53,167 nt of DNA. Source: CAZMOK01 sp964567785 (GTDB lineage: Bacteria > Bacteroidota > Bacteroidia > Bacteroidales > JAGOPY01). Location: assembly GCA_964567785.1 (NCBI GenBank), contig CAZMOK010000018.1:1-53167 (forward strand), in the 5' to 3' direction. The position numbers and the translations under genes are program-made. Shown here one piece after another: positions 17,881-27,944 of the stretch. Each line of letters begins with the position of its first letter. Positions within the stretch are counted from its first letter, which is position 1. The notes beneath the pieces were generated by a model that saw nothing but the letters and a program-made list of their open reading frames with translations, searched no databases and was not told the origin of the DNA.

Positions 17881-19442
17881 AAGCTGCTCTCAGGCACCTT
17901 CTTCATAAAATACATACGGTAAACAAAGGCATTCTTTACATGCCTGCCCCCCCGGTTTATCCTGATTGTATCCGAGGGCTCCATCACATGGAAATACTCC
18001 ATGAAATTCGAAACATCATGATAATCGCGGGTTGTGGTAATGAACCAGGCATTCATGCCCTTTTCGAAACCACCACGGTAACGGTTTATCCAGGCGTATT
18101 TATGCAACTTGTCGAGCGGGCCGATACATAATACTTCAGTACCTGCCGGACCGGCCACATAATAGTCCAGGTTGGCAGCCGGAAACCATCTGTAGGAAAG
18201 CACTACATCATCCCTCCTCATCAAGTATTCATTGATGTCCCTTTCCCTGATCTCATTGAACTCCTCCCCTATCTGTTCCCAGCCATACATATCGAGAGTT
18301 ACATCATTCTTACCCAGTTCACGGGGATCCTCGCTGTAGTCGTAGAACAGCCATCCCCCTTTAATCTGTGCAACTCCGAGGATCAATATTATAACCAGCA
18401 GCGAAAGAGCTGAAAGCACAGGCAAGGGTACAGGTTTTTTCATCCCGGGCCTCATCTGCTTGTCAGAAAGCCATGCCGAAGCAAGAAATATAAGCATTGT
18501 ATAGGCCGGGCCTGTCCAGTGAGGCAGTGTTTGCCTGAAAAGAGAGAACAAGATAAAAAGAAATATGAGGGGCAGTGCTGTGAGTAAAAGAAAACGGCCT
18601 GTTGATCGCGAAAAGAAAACCTTCTTTCTTAAGAATGCAATCACACCGCCTGCGATGAGGACATAATTGACCGGGTTATTATAAAGGAACTGCCCTGAAA
18701 GCTCTGTTATGAGGGTATTGAAATTTATGCCTGAGCCAAAAAAGCCAATCCTGCCGCTATGGAAGGTAAAACTTACAAAGTCGGTATTGATGTTCCATAT
18801 CAGCACAGGGAGGAAAAAAAGACCGGAAAGCAGAATGGAGAAGTAAAGAAAAGGCGACCTTATCCATTTCCGGTCGTAAAGCAAAATGTAAAGGATTGCG
18901 CCAATCCAGAGGAACACAGAGGTGTATTTCGACAGCATTGCCAGTCCTATGCCCATGCCGGCCAGAACAAGTTGCCAATTCCTGACCTTCAGGGTGCCTG
19001 AACCGTTGAATACTTCGATCAGGAAATAGGTGCTGATCAGCCAGTAAAAAAGCTGCGGCGTATCGGGCAGGATAAATGTTCCCGAGATCACGAAAGTGTA
19101 GATAGATGAAGTGTAGAGCAGTGATGCGATCCAACCGGTGCGCTCATTCTTAATGGATCTTCCTATCAGGAACACCAGCAAGGTATTGAGCGAACCAATA
19201 ATAACAGGCCCGAGACGGATAAAAAATTCTGAATCGAGAAGCAGGTTGAGTGTGAAGAGCTGGATCACCCATCCAACCATTGGCGGATGATCAAAATGGC
19301 TGAGAGCTGGATAAAGAGCATAGGTCCAATAATACACCTCATCGTTGCCAAGCTCTAAGAAAGCTGCGAGTAACCCCCGGATGAGGGTTGAAATAATGAT
19401 CAGCCACCACAGGTACCTGGTATAAGGGGATCCTCTTTTCAT
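17877..19442 (-). CDS. GT39/ArnT-like membrane glycosyltransferase
   Basis: A 521-residue GT-C fold protein with 10-12 membrane helices. The N-terminal motif LGNDEVYYWTYA with the following FDHPPMVGW is the hallmark of ArnT/GT39-type enzymes, with the Asp-Glu acting in catalysis. These enzymes transfer a sugar from a polyprenyl phosphate donor to an acceptor on the outer face of the inner membrane. The C-terminal soluble part (from about residue 370) is periplasmic. The start overlaps the stop of the upstream gene by ATGA, so the two are translationally coupled. The acceptor is unknown. Confidence 0.85.
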   Translation of the reverse strand: MKRGSPYTRYLWWLIIISTLIRGLLAAFLELGNDEVYYWTYALYPALSHFDHPPMVGWVIQLFTLNLLLDSEFFIRLGPVIIGSLNTLLVFLIGRSIKNERTGWIASLLYTSSIYTFVISGTFILPDTPQLFYWLISTYFLIEVFNGSGTLKVRNWQLVLAGMGIGLAMLSKYTSVFLWIGAILYILLYDRKWIRSPFLYFSILLSGLFFLPVLIWNINTDFVSFTFHSGRIGFFGSGINFNTLITELSGQFLYNNPVNYVLIAGGVIAFLRKKVFFSRSTGRFLLLTALPLIFLFILFSLFRQTLPHWTGPAYTMLIFLASAWLSDKQMRPGMKKPVPLPVLSALSLLVIILILGVAQIKGGWLFYDYSEDPRELGKNDVTLDMYGWEQIGEEFNEIRERDINEYLMRRDDVVLSYRWFPAANLDYYVAGPAGTEVLCIGPLDKLHKYAWINRYRGGFEKGMNAWFITTTRDYHDVSNFMEYFHVMEPSDTIRINRGGRHVKNAFVYRMYFMKKVPESSF

Positions 19443-20644
19443 TTGTTCCTTTTTCTTATCTTTCTCCTTATTATTAAGTAAACGATCACCAACACAGCTG
19501 ACCAGCTTATGATCCAGAACGTCAACGACCTGGCCAGGTTCACCTCTGCCTTTTCCATAACCCCCGGAATAGTGCCGTCGTACCTGACAACGGGGTTAAG
19601 ATAGAAAATGTTCTTATCGGGGAAAGTTATCTCAGTCCTTATGTATGTATCGCTGTCATGAATTTTGTAATGTGCCCCGGTTCCTCCTTTCACTGTTTTC
19701 ATGATCTTTCCGCCCTGCCCTATGAAACGGAATTCCAGTGCTTCCTTGCTGCATTCAACACTGAGTGTGTCGGAGTACACTTTCACCGACCGGATACTGG
19801 CAATTTCGGGCACCTTGTTTACTTTTTCTTCCCAGGTCTCCTGCGCTGTCCTGAAAATATCTGCTGCATAATGGATCCCCTTCCTCATGGAAGAGATTAT
19901 CTCGTTTTTTTCCAGTTTTTCGGCGTGAACGTATGTACAACGGTGGCCCACCTCCAGTTGCTGGGTAAGGTCGTGTGCATCGTCGTTGCCAAGAACAGTG
20001 GCATAACTGCCTGCCGAGAGCGCCGCATCCCAGTGCTCAGGGGAAAAGCGCATGTAGTTCAGGACTTCGATACCATCATAATTGGTGAGGTAAAGAAAAT
20101 CTTCGGGATCCCAGCCGTACCTCAGCCTGGGATGAGCTATGTACACCATTTCGTTCTTATTCTGCAGCAAGTCTATTATATGCTGCTTATGGTGAAGAGT
20201 CTGGAAAAGGGGGTAATCACGCCAGCTCACTCCTGAAGCGCCTATCACTACCTGGTGCTGTTTCCTGATTCCGTAGCCATGCTCGTAAACCGGTATGTAT
20301 TCGGGCTTATCCTTGCCGTATTCATTGATCCTCATATAATCTGAGGTGGCGATTATCTCATAACCCAGCCTCCTGTAGACACTGTCGATAGCTTCGTTTG
20401 TATTGTTCCGCCCCCCGGTGATACCCAACCACGCATAGGATTGTATCTGGAAATTGGCCCTGCGCCAGTTAAAGGAATCCACCTGCTGGTAGGGATTATA
20501 TATGAATTCACCGGAAAAGGGTTCCGGTTCGGGGAAATCATAGATCGGGCAGGTAAGGTAATTAAATAACACGTAGGAAGCTGCCAGTATTAGCAGCAGC
20601 AGGACAAAGCGGAACAACAATCGTATGATCCTTTTTAATACCAC
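19439..20644 (-). CDS. Membrane-anchored PHP-like domain protein with partly lost metal site
   Basis: A 401-residue protein starting at GTG. It has one membrane helix at residues 10-29, a large extracytoplasmic domain, and a second helix near 371-393 followed by a basic tail. The domain follows the PHP phosphoesterase order: residues 65-71 (FQIQSYA) where family members have HxHxxxS, 100-103 (TSDY) where they have TDH, then AHP at 170-172 and GNDDAHD at 219-225, which are conserved. The N-terminal metal histidines are thus missing while the C-terminal ones remain. It is coupled by an ATGA overlap to the GT39 enzyme, so a role in the same surface-glycan process is likely. Function otherwise unknown. 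Confidence 0.6.
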   Translation of the reverse strand: MVLKRIIRLLFRFVLLLLILAASYVLFNYLTCPIYDFPEPEPFSGEFIYNPYQQVDSFNWRRANFQIQSYAWLGITGGRNNTNEAIDSVYRRLGYEIIATSDYMRINEYGKDKPEYIPVYEHGYGIRKQHQVVIGASGVSWRDYPLFQTLHHKQHIIDLLQNKNEMVYIAHPRLRYGWDPEDFLYLTNYDGIEVLNYMRFSPEHWDAALSAGSYATVLGNDDAHDLTQQLEVGHRCTYVHAEKLEKNEIISSMRKGIHYAADIFRTAQETWEEKVNKVPEIASIRSVKVYSDTLSVECSKEALEFRFIGQGGKIMKTVKGGTGAHYKIHDSDTYIRTEITFPDKNIFYLNPVVRYDGTIPGVMEKAEVNLARSLTFWIISWSAVLVIVYLIIRRKIRKRNK

Positions 20645-20714
20645 TCAGTGTGTTATTAGTTCACACTGTAAAATTAGGCAATAATGTTAGAAGTGGCTTA
20701 CTGCTGAAATTTGA

Positions 20715-23441
20715 TCAGCTGCATTTGGAATGACCGCAGGCGGTGCAGGTTTCACAGCCCTCTTTGTATTCAAGCGATCCTGCTGATCCGCAGTTCTCGC
20801 ATTTCTCCTTTGCTATCTTGGTGCCGTCGGGGATGTATTTTTTCAGTGCCCTGACCACGCCGTTCTTCCAGGTATTGATCGCTTCGGTCTCGAGCTGCAG
20901 ATTTTCAACCAGGTGCACTACAAAGGGCAGCGGCATGCCATGGCGGAGAATACCCGAGATCAGCTTGGCATAGTTCCAGTATTCGGTGTTGAACTGCCTC
21001 GACAGGCCTTCCATTGTGATCTTGTAGCCGTCAGGGTCGGTAAATTGGAAGTCGTATCTCGACTGGCCTTCCTCATCCCGGTTCTTTATAATGTTTCCAT
21101 TCTTAACATAGTCGGGCAGGAAAAATCCCTGACCGTGGCCTGTGAATATCTCGTAAGGCCTTCCGTCGAGCAGGCCCACTACGGCTACCCATTTCTCATC
21201 GTCGTTCTGGAACTTCAGCACATTCCCTTCAAGCACATGGGGCCTTTTCGGGGCGGTAGTTTCCGTAAAGATATTATCCTTTTCCTTTTTCTTCTCTTTA
21301 CCTACCAGGACCCCTGACCGGGATCCGTCCCTGTAGATTGTTATTCCCTTGCACCCGCTTTCCCATGCTGTGGTATAGATCTCGCTGACCAGTTCCTCGG
21401 TAATATCCTCAGGCACATTCACGGTGACACTGATGCTGTGGTCAACCCATTTCTGGATTGATCCCTGCATCTTTACCTTCGAAACCCAGTCGATGTCATT
21501 GGAAGTGGCTTTATAGTAGGGTGATTGCTCTACCAGCTTATCGAGCTCGTCATCTTCAAAGGTTTTCACCTCCACAGGATCGAGACCTTTTGTTTTCAGC
21601 CATTTTTCGAAACCGGGGTGGAAAACATTATATTCTTCCCATGAGTCGCCCACTTCATCCACAAATGTCACATTCACATCCTTATCGTTTGGATTGACCT
21701 TCCTTCTTCTTTTATAGCTCACCATGAACACCGGCTCGATGCCTGATGTTGTTTGCGTGCAGATGCTGACGCTTCCCGTTGGTGCAATGGTAAGCATGGC
21801 GATGTTCCTTCGGCCGTTCTTTTCCATCTTTTCATAGACGTGGGGAACAGCTTCCTTAAGACGGAGGATGAAGGGGTTGTCTTTTTCCTTTTCAGTGTCA
21901 TAAATTGGGAATGCGCCTCTTTCTCCGGCAAGGTCGGCAGAGGAGTTGTAGACCTCTACTGCCAGCAATTTGTGCACTTCAGTCGAGAATTCAATGGCTT
22001 CTTCGGAGCCGTATTGCATACCAAGTGCGGCGAGCATATCACCTTCGGCGGTGATGCCTATACCTGTCCGGCGTCCCTGTATGCATTTTTCCCTGATATT
22101 AAGCCAAAGGTCTTTTTCTATCTTTTTTACTTCTTCTGTTTCAGGGTCGGTGACAATTTTTTCGAGGATCCCGTCGATCTTTTCGAGCTCAAGGTCGATG
22201 ATATCGTCCATAATACGCTGTGCATGATGAGCATGTTGCACGAAAAGGCCGGCATCGAACATTGCCTCCTCCGTAAAAGGGTTTTTCACGTAGGAGAACA
22301 GGTTGATGGCAAGCAGACGACAACTGTCGTACGGGCAGAGGGGTATTTCACCGCAGGGATTGGTGGAAACAGTGGAAAATCCGTGTTCTGCATACCTGTC
22401 GGGGATTGCTTCCCTGCTGACCGTATCCCAGAAAAGCACACCCGGTTCTGCTGATTTCCAGGCGTTATGGATGATCTTTTCCCAGAGTTGTTTTGCATCC
22501 ACTTCACGGGTAAAGGTGGGATTATCAGAATCAATGGGATACTGCTGGATATAGGGTTTGTTTTCCTTGACGGCCTGCATGAACCCGTCATCGATCTTTA
22601 CCGAAACGTTGGCTCCGGTAACTTTGCCCTGTTCGAGCTTGGCGTCAATGAAATTCTCTGCATCCGGATGTTTAACCGAAATTGTAAGCATAAGTGCCCC
22701 GCGCCTTCCGTCCTGTGCAACCTCCCGGGTTGAGTTGGAATATCTTTCCATAAAGGGAACTATCCCTGTTGAAGTGAGTGCGCTGTTCTTCACGGGGCTG
22801 CCGGTTGGGCGGATATGTGAGAGGTCATGGCCTACACCTCCCCTTCTTTTCATGAGTTGCACCTGTTCCTGGTCTATCTTCAGGATCCCGCCGTATGAAT
22901 CGGAGATACCTTTGTTGCCTATTACGAAGCAATTGGATAGAGAAGAGATCTGGTGATCGTTGCCAATGCCGGCCATCGGACCGCCCTGGGGAATGATGTA
23001 CCTGAAATCCTTCAGTAAATGGTAGATCTTTTCTTCATCGACCGGGTTAGGGTACTTTTTTTCTATCCTTGCAATTTCCGCAGCAAGGCGACGGTGCATA
23101 TCATCAGGGGTAAGTTCGAAAAGCTCTCCTTTGCTGTTCTTAAGTGCGTATTTATTCACCCATACGTTAGCCGCCAATGAATCCCCTCCGAAATATTCTG
23201 TTGCTTTTTCAACCACCGTGCTGTAAGGATATGGCCCACCCTTTTTCACCTGCAGATCATTTTTGGCTGATTTTCCATTACCTCCCGATATTTTCAGATC
23301 CTGCCCCTGAGGCATTTTATTTTGTAAATGTGCCTGGTCGTCAGATCTCTTCTTCACCATCTTATCGTAAAATTTCTTTTCTTTTGCGGGATGGTTTTTG
23401 GTTTCCTGGTTCTCGATCTGCGCGAAGAGGTTATTTTCCAT
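20715..23441 (-). CDS. nrdJ: Adenosylcobalamin-dependent (class II) ribonucleotide reductase
   Basis: A 908-residue class II enzyme that reduces ribonucleotides with a B12-derived radical, without oxygen or a separate radical subunit. Visible features are SSLSNCFVIGN with the first redox cysteine, the active-site block NPCGEIPLCPYDSC, and TIAPTGSVSICTQTTSGIEP near the phosphate site. The C terminus has a cysteine-rich zinc-ribbon-like tail (CENCGS...CETCTACGHSKC) that re-reduces the active site. The first 80 residues are low-complexity and Lys/Gln rich. No cobalamin riboswitch B12 box (GCCACTG) is visible in the 370 bp upstream. The enzyme implies a B12 supply by synthesis or uptake. Confidence 0.95.
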   Translation of the reverse strand: MENNLFAQIENQETKNHPAKEKKFYDKMVKKRSDDQAHLQNKMPQGQDLKISGGNGKSAKNDLQVKKGGPYPYSTVVEKATEYFGGDSLAANVWVNKYALKNSKGELFELTPDDMHRRLAAEIARIEKKYPNPVDEEKIYHLLKDFRYIIPQGGPMAGIGNDHQISSLSNCFVIGNKGISDSYGGILKIDQEQVQLMKRRGGVGHDLSHIRPTGSPVKNSALTSTGIVPFMERYSNSTREVAQDGRRGALMLTISVKHPDAENFIDAKLEQGKVTGANVSVKIDDGFMQAVKENKPYIQQYPIDSDNPTFTREVDAKQLWEKIIHNAWKSAEPGVLFWDTVSREAIPDRYAEHGFSTVSTNPCGEIPLCPYDSCRLLAINLFSYVKNPFTEEAMFDAGLFVQHAHHAQRIMDDIIDLELEKIDGILEKIVTDPETEEVKKIEKDLWLNIREKCIQGRRTGIGITAEGDMLAALGMQYGSEEAIEFSTEVHKLLAVEVYNSSADLAGERGAFPIYDTEKEKDNPFILRLKEAVPHVYEKMEKNGRRNIAMLTIAPTGSVSICTQTTSGIEPVFMVSYKRRRKVNPNDKDVNVTFVDEVGDSWEEYNVFHPGFEKWLKTKGLDPVEVKTFEDDELDKLVEQSPYYKATSNDIDWVSKVKMQGSIQKWVDHSISVTVNVPEDITEELVSEIYTTAWESGCKGITIYRDGSRSGVLVGKEKKKEKDNIFTETTAPKRPHVLEGNVLKFQNDDEKWVAVVGLLDGRPYEIFTGHGQGFFLPDYVKNGNIIKNRDEEGQSRYDFQFTDPDGYKITMEGLSRQFNTEYWNYAKLISGILRHGMPLPFVVHLVENLQLETEAINTWKNGVVRALKKYIPDGTKIAKEKCENCGSAGSLEYKEGCETCTACGHSKCS

Positions 23442-23810
23442 AGTTTTACAGCTATTTTATACAGTTTATATATTTGAGGATGCGGAAACCCGTTCTTTAT
23501 CCAACCTGGTCAAAAGATTTTCACGGGGGGAAATATCCGGATGCTAAATTACAATTTCAAAGCCGCTCAAGTGAATTTAGTTTTTAACATTTAAGCAGTT
23601 GAAAAAAATTATCTTATTGATTCTCTTATCATTAAAATCAATGATTGCCATTTTTCAACAATCTTTGAAAAAAAAACACCTCAAAATAAAGCTAAAGCCA
23701 GGAATGGCAAAACCTTAGAAACAATAGTAGAGACAGGCATTACCCTGAAATGTTCAACCTGGGGCCTATAGTTTTATGAACAACTTTTTTTTAACAAATA
23801 TTGCAATATA
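23442..23810. other. Intergenic region between two minus-strand genes; no gene seen
   Basis: This 369-bp AT-rich spacer carries the presumed nrdJ promoter and the end of the propeller/barrel transcript. I see no RNA gene, no B12 riboswitch motif and no convincing terminator. A weak TAATTTAG box lies on the minus strand near 23550. Confidence 0.5.
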
Positions 23811-26800
23811 TCAGAAATCGAGGCTGAGTGAAATGTAAAAGACAGGCTTCTTGATTTGGCGGTCTTCAATCCCCCAGGCGATATCACCCCTGAGGAAATA
23901 ACCGAAGACCCTTGTCCGGAGGCCTCCTCCGAAACCTCCTACAAGAGGTTCTTTTTGTTCCCTTACAATGATATACAGTGCCCCGTCGCGAATTATGGTT
24001 GTATAAAGGGAGTTTTCATCTGAATAAGGGTCTCGTCCCGACCAGGCGGTACCGACATCGCCAAAAGCAATAATCTGGAAACTGTTAAGGAAATCAGATT
24101 TAATGGGGCGGTTCATAAAGTACCTGAAAACCGGGAAGCGTAATTCTGAATTGATCACAAAAAAGTTGTTGCCGTTCCTTGCGTTCTGCGGGAACCCCCT
24201 CATGTTGGTGGCAAGGGTTTGATAAGCATAGTTCTGGTTCGGGTCGATGGGAGTGTTTTGCTCAAACTTCGGAGCGAGCCAGTTATCCACACCGCCCATG
24301 TAATAGATTAGCCTGTTCTTCCCGAATGAGGTGCTTGCCGCAAAGCGGTTTGCCCAGATAAAGTCGCGGTGGATCCGGTAGTAATGCCTGAAATCAACAC
24401 CTATCACAGTCATGTTCTTGTCATCCTCATCCAGTATCTGTGTGTACTCCCCAAACACCTTGAACCTGGTACCTGCTAGCAGGTTTGGAGCTAGTTCCTT
24501 GGTGTTGTCATAAATAAACTCACCTTTCAGGCCGCCCCAGTATTCATCTGTATTGGGGAATGTCAGTGCAGGTTCGTTCGTCGACAGCCAGATACCTCTC
24601 TGGTACCTGATGCTTGCCGTTCCCCTCACTGCAAATACCGGACTGAAGGGGTATTTCAGGCGATAATAAAACTGATACGATCTGAACCGTTGAATAAAGG
24701 TCTGCAACCCTGCATAATATTCACTTTCGGAGGCCTGGCGTACGAAAATTATCTCTTTGTCGAGACGCTTGCGCAAATTCGCATAAGTAAAAAGGTACTC
24801 AATGTTGTTAAGGCTTAAAGGTATCCTGAACCCTCCCACGATCCTGTGGTCTTCCAAAAGGTCCGTAAGTCCTACTTTGAAAAATCCATTAAGACCGAGG
24901 TTGTAAAAGCTCCCTGAATTGCCGCTCCCGAAAGGTTGGTAAAAATAATTCAGGGATGTATAATCGAGTTGCGTGGTCAGTTCGTTTATGTAATACTCAA
25001 CCCTGTAATTCTGTCGTTTGGGAAGCTGAAAGCCCTTTTTCTCCGTCCCGGTAACGGCAGCAACTTTCTGTGCCGCCACCGAATCGGCAGGTTCTTCTCC
25101 GAGTTTGACAAATGCCTGCCTGTCGAACCTGTAATTATTGATGTCAATCTCACCGGGCTCTCCCTCACCTATCTGAGGTGCTTGCTGCTCGGGCTTGCGG
25201 AATACATTCCTGAAACGTTTGTTGAACTCCCTCCTCACCTTCTGCATCTTTATCTCCTCCTCAATTTCATCTATCCTCGCCTTTTTCTGGAATTCATCCC
25301 TATAACCGGTGTTCGTAAGCTCTTCACCCTGTTCTTCACCCGGGACAACAAGTTCTTCGGTAAATAAATAATACAATCCATTGTAAAAAAGTGACTCGCT
25401 GTAGGTGCCACTTTCAGGACTCACCTCATGAAAAAGAATGTTCCTGGCATAATCGGTAATTGGATAGGTGGTGGAAAAATAACGGTAATGCACAGTGGTG
25501 TCTACATAGGCGATGGTACTGTCGACAATGCCGGCAAACCTGTTATAAATACCATTCCGGTCGCTCAGGAAGAGGAATTTCCCGTCTTCCCATTCCCGCG
25601 GTTGTGTTTCATTGGTAAAAGGGGTTGAAGTTACCCTTTTGAGTATCGGCGACCTGCTTGAATAATCGTAAATAAAGAGGTCGGTTGTGATAGGCATTTC
25701 TGCGGGGTAATTTTCCGGCGCCCATTCAAGGGTATCGGAAAGCCTGTTTGAAGAGAAGATGATCTGACTGGAGTTGTTCAGGAACCTGGGGGTAAGGTCA
25801 TCATAAATATCATTTGTAATTTGTTGGTGCGATCCGGCTGAAATATTGTAAATGTAGAGGTCTGACTGACCAAGCTGTACGGCCGAGAAGAGCAGGGTAC
25901 GGCCATGATGAGCAAAGCTGAAATCGAGCACCTTTTCAAAATTATAGAGTATTACCGACTGATACTCTTTCTCTTCCGGTTTATAGAAATAGAGATAAAC
26001 CTCCCCTTTCTTTTCCACGATGAACGACAGGGCCCTGCCATTAGGATGCCATGCCAGCAAGGGATATGAATAATCGATCTTTTCTTCGAGCCTGAAGCCG
26101 CCCTTGAAGATGCGTTTTCTTTTACCGGTAAGCAGGTCTTTGATGTAAATCTTGTATTTGCCGTCATTGTATGTTACAAAAGCCACATTCCTGCCGTCGG
26201 GGCTTACTGTGGGCCTGGAATAGACAAGGTGTTTTTTGACCTTTTTTTGAAATTCTTTTTCAGGTAAGTACCTTTCCTGCACCGACTCATATTTTTCACT
26301 GTAATAGGTGAGCCATTCTTCCAGCATTTTTTTATACGAAACCCCCACAACATAAAGGAAGCCCTTCTCTACATTATGGCTGAGCTGGGTCATATTGATT
26401 ATGGCTGCGATGGATGAACTGCCGTAAGTATCAGAAACATACTTCCAGAGGGAGTGCCCGGCATAGGTGGCTTCCTCTCCTGTAAGGTTGTTGAATTTCT
26501 CGTACCTTCCTGACAGTATCCCATCCCTTACCCTGTTATCAATCTCTGCATTCCATTCATCGCCAAGGTATGAAAGAAGGCCGTTGGTGTACCATTCCGG
26601 AAGCCTGTACAAGGTGTTGTTCTTAATTTGTGAGCCTATGTTGCTCCCCAGCATGATCTGGTTGATCAGCACATTGGCAATACCTGTCCTAACCTGTTTT
26701 TCAAAATGCCTCATGTCGCCGTTGAAATACAGGAAAACCTTGGTCCCCACAATATGAGTCACCCCTCCCGTATTGTAGTGTTCCCCGTAATCTAATCCAA

Positions 26801-27143
26801 TATTGCTTTGTTTCAGATCGGTGAGGTTATTGAAAACCAGGAACTGGATTTTATCATCAAGTCTTGTCTCAAGCCTTCTTTCCATTAAGGGTATTTGCAA
26901 CGAGGCATATTTTGCAGTTTTCTCGGCCAGCTCCTGACCGTTCAGGTAGAAATAGGTATCAAAATCATCGAACTTATAAAAGGTCCACAGGAATTCCTTG
27001 TACTGGATTCGGCTTTTGCCGAATTCCTGCTGAAGGCCGTTGTAGAACTGAGCATTCCCTTCATCCGGAAATAACAACATCAGTGTCAAAGCAACTGCCA
27101 CGACTAATGTTGAAAGGGTGTTTTTTAAACTAGAGATGCCCAT
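23811..27143 (-). CDS. Secreted beta-propeller plus outer-membrane beta-barrel protein
   Basis: A 1110-residue protein of mixed design. After a signal peptide ending near GNAQ comes an N-terminal domain (to about residue 290) that resembles zinc-peptidase-like MA domains in layout (LPEWYTNGLLSYLGDEW) but has no HExxH. Next is a TolB-like propeller, shown by repeated blades such as SRPTVSPDGRNVAFVTY and TPRFLNNSSQIIFSSNR. From about residue 740 to the end it is an aromatic-rich Omp85/BamA-like barrel closing with FYISLSLDF. It should sit in the outer membrane with the propeller in the periplasm. The frame begins at TTG 27152, but ATG 27143 (MGISSLKN) is the better start. Substrate or client unknown. 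Confidence 0.75.
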   Translation of the reverse strand: MGISSLKNTLSTLVVAVALTLMLLFPDEGNAQFYNGLQQEFGKSRIQYKEFLWTFYKFDDFDTYFYLNGQELAEKTAKYASLQIPLMERRLETRLDDKIQFLVFNNLTDLKQSNIGLDYGEHYNTGGVTHIVGTKVFLYFNGDMRHFEKQVRTGIANVLINQIMLGSNIGSQIKNNTLYRLPEWYTNGLLSYLGDEWNAEIDNRVRDGILSGRYEKFNNLTGEEATYAGHSLWKYVSDTYGSSSIAAIINMTQLSHNVEKGFLYVVGVSYKKMLEEWLTYYSEKYESVQERYLPEKEFQKKVKKHLVYSRPTVSPDGRNVAFVTYNDGKYKIYIKDLLTGKRKRIFKGGFRLEEKIDYSYPLLAWHPNGRALSFIVEKKGEVYLYFYKPEEKEYQSVILYNFEKVLDFSFAHHGRTLLFSAVQLGQSDLYIYNISAGSHQQITNDIYDDLTPRFLNNSSQIIFSSNRLSDTLEWAPENYPAEMPITTDLFIYDYSSRSPILKRVTSTPFTNETQPREWEDGKFLFLSDRNGIYNRFAGIVDSTIAYVDTTVHYRYFSTTYPITDYARNILFHEVSPESGTYSESLFYNGLYYLFTEELVVPGEEQGEELTNTGYRDEFQKKARIDEIEEEIKMQKVRREFNKRFRNVFRKPEQQAPQIGEGEPGEIDINNYRFDRQAFVKLGEEPADSVAAQKVAAVTGTEKKGFQLPKRQNYRVEYYINELTTQLDYTSLNYFYQPFGSGNSGSFYNLGLNGFFKVGLTDLLEDHRIVGGFRIPLSLNNIEYLFTYANLRKRLDKEIIFVRQASESEYYAGLQTFIQRFRSYQFYYRLKYPFSPVFAVRGTASIRYQRGIWLSTNEPALTFPNTDEYWGGLKGEFIYDNTKELAPNLLAGTRFKVFGEYTQILDEDDKNMTVIGVDFRHYYRIHRDFIWANRFAASTSFGKNRLIYYMGGVDNWLAPKFEQNTPIDPNQNYAYQTLATNMRGFPQNARNGNNFFVINSELRFPVFRYFMNRPIKSDFLNSFQIIAFGDVGTAWSGRDPYSDENSLYTTIIRDGALYIIVREQKEPLVGGFGGGLRTRVFGYFLRGDIAWGIEDRQIKKPVFYISLSLDF

Positions 27144-27259
27144 GAGTAACAAGGTGTTAACTTCTAAATGAAATTACCAATTAAAAGGTTCACTTATCAA
27201 GCGAAATTTACGGAAAATTTAGCATTTACAGGATACCTTATTATTAGTATCATTATTAA

Positions 27260-27267
27260 TAACTTTG
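27260..27267 (+). promoter_or_regulatory. -7 promoter box for the MBL hydrolase gene
   Basis: TAACTTTG matches TANNTTTG and lies 32 bp ahead of the ATG at 27300. It supports that ATG over the longer open frame starting at 27168. Confidence 0.55.
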
Positions 27268-27299
27268 CCCGGTATAAATTATTTTATTCTTATCCTCAT

Positions 27300-27944
27300 A
27301 TGACAGAGATCAAAAGATTTACATTTAACCCGTTCCAGGTCAATACCTATCTGCTGTGGGATGAAACCAAAGAATGTGCCATTGTGGACCCGGGCTGCTA
27401 TGATGAAAAAGAAAAATCTGCCATAACGGATTTTATTGAAAAAGAAGGATTAAAGCCTGTTGTCCTGGTGAACACCCATTCACACATCGACCACATTGTA
27501 GGGAACGAATTCATATCAGAAAAATACAACCTTGAAATTACAGCCCACGAGGCAGGCAAGAGGTTTGCTGAAAATGCACACCAGAATGCCTTCGTATATG
27601 GTTTCTCTGGAGTCGGCTTCCTGACACCCCAAAAGCACTTAGAAGAAGGTGATAAGGTCACCTTCGGCAGCAGTGAACTGGAAGTGCTCGACACCCCAGG
27701 GCATGCCGACGGCAGCATATGCCTTGTAAACCATAAAGACAAATTTGTGATCGCCGGGGATGTATTGTTCATGCAGGGTATTGGCCGGACAGACCTGCCT
27801 TCCGGCAATTACGACCTTCTGCTGAAAAATATAAAGGAAAAGTTGTTTACCCTGGATAACGACTACACGGTATATCCGGGCCACGGTCCTGAAACAACCA
27901 TCGGAATGGAAAAGAACAGCAACCCTTTCCTTGTGAAGCTGTAA
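27300..27944 (+). CDS. MBL-fold metallo-hydrolase (glyoxalase II-like)
   Basis: A 214-residue metallo-beta-lactamase-fold protein. The metal motif NTHSHIDHIVG gives His60, His62, Asp64 and His65; further ligands are in TPGHADGS, AGDVLF and YPGHGPETT. The compact form without a C-terminal substrate domain is the YcbL-like branch, which hydrolyses thioesters such as S-lactoylglutathione in some species. Bacteroidota generally lack glutathione, so the true substrate is open. The start follows the TAACTTTG box and matches the family N terminus (KRFTFNPFQVNTYLL). Confidence 0.88.
   Translation: MTEIKRFTFNPFQVNTYLLWDETKECAIVDPGCYDEKEKSAITDFIEKEGLKPVVLVNTHSHIDHIVGNEFISEKYNLEITAHEAGKRFAENAHQNAFVYGFSGVGFLTPQKHLEEGDKVTFGSSELEVLDTPGHADGSICLVNHKDKFVIAGDVLFMQGIGRTDLPSGNYDLLLKNIKEKLFTLDNDYTVYPGHGPETTIGMEKNSNPFLVKL

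Noticed and set aside
23442..23810. Possible cobalamin riboswitch ahead of the B12-dependent nrdJ.
   Set aside because: No B12 box or matching arms could be found on the minus strand.
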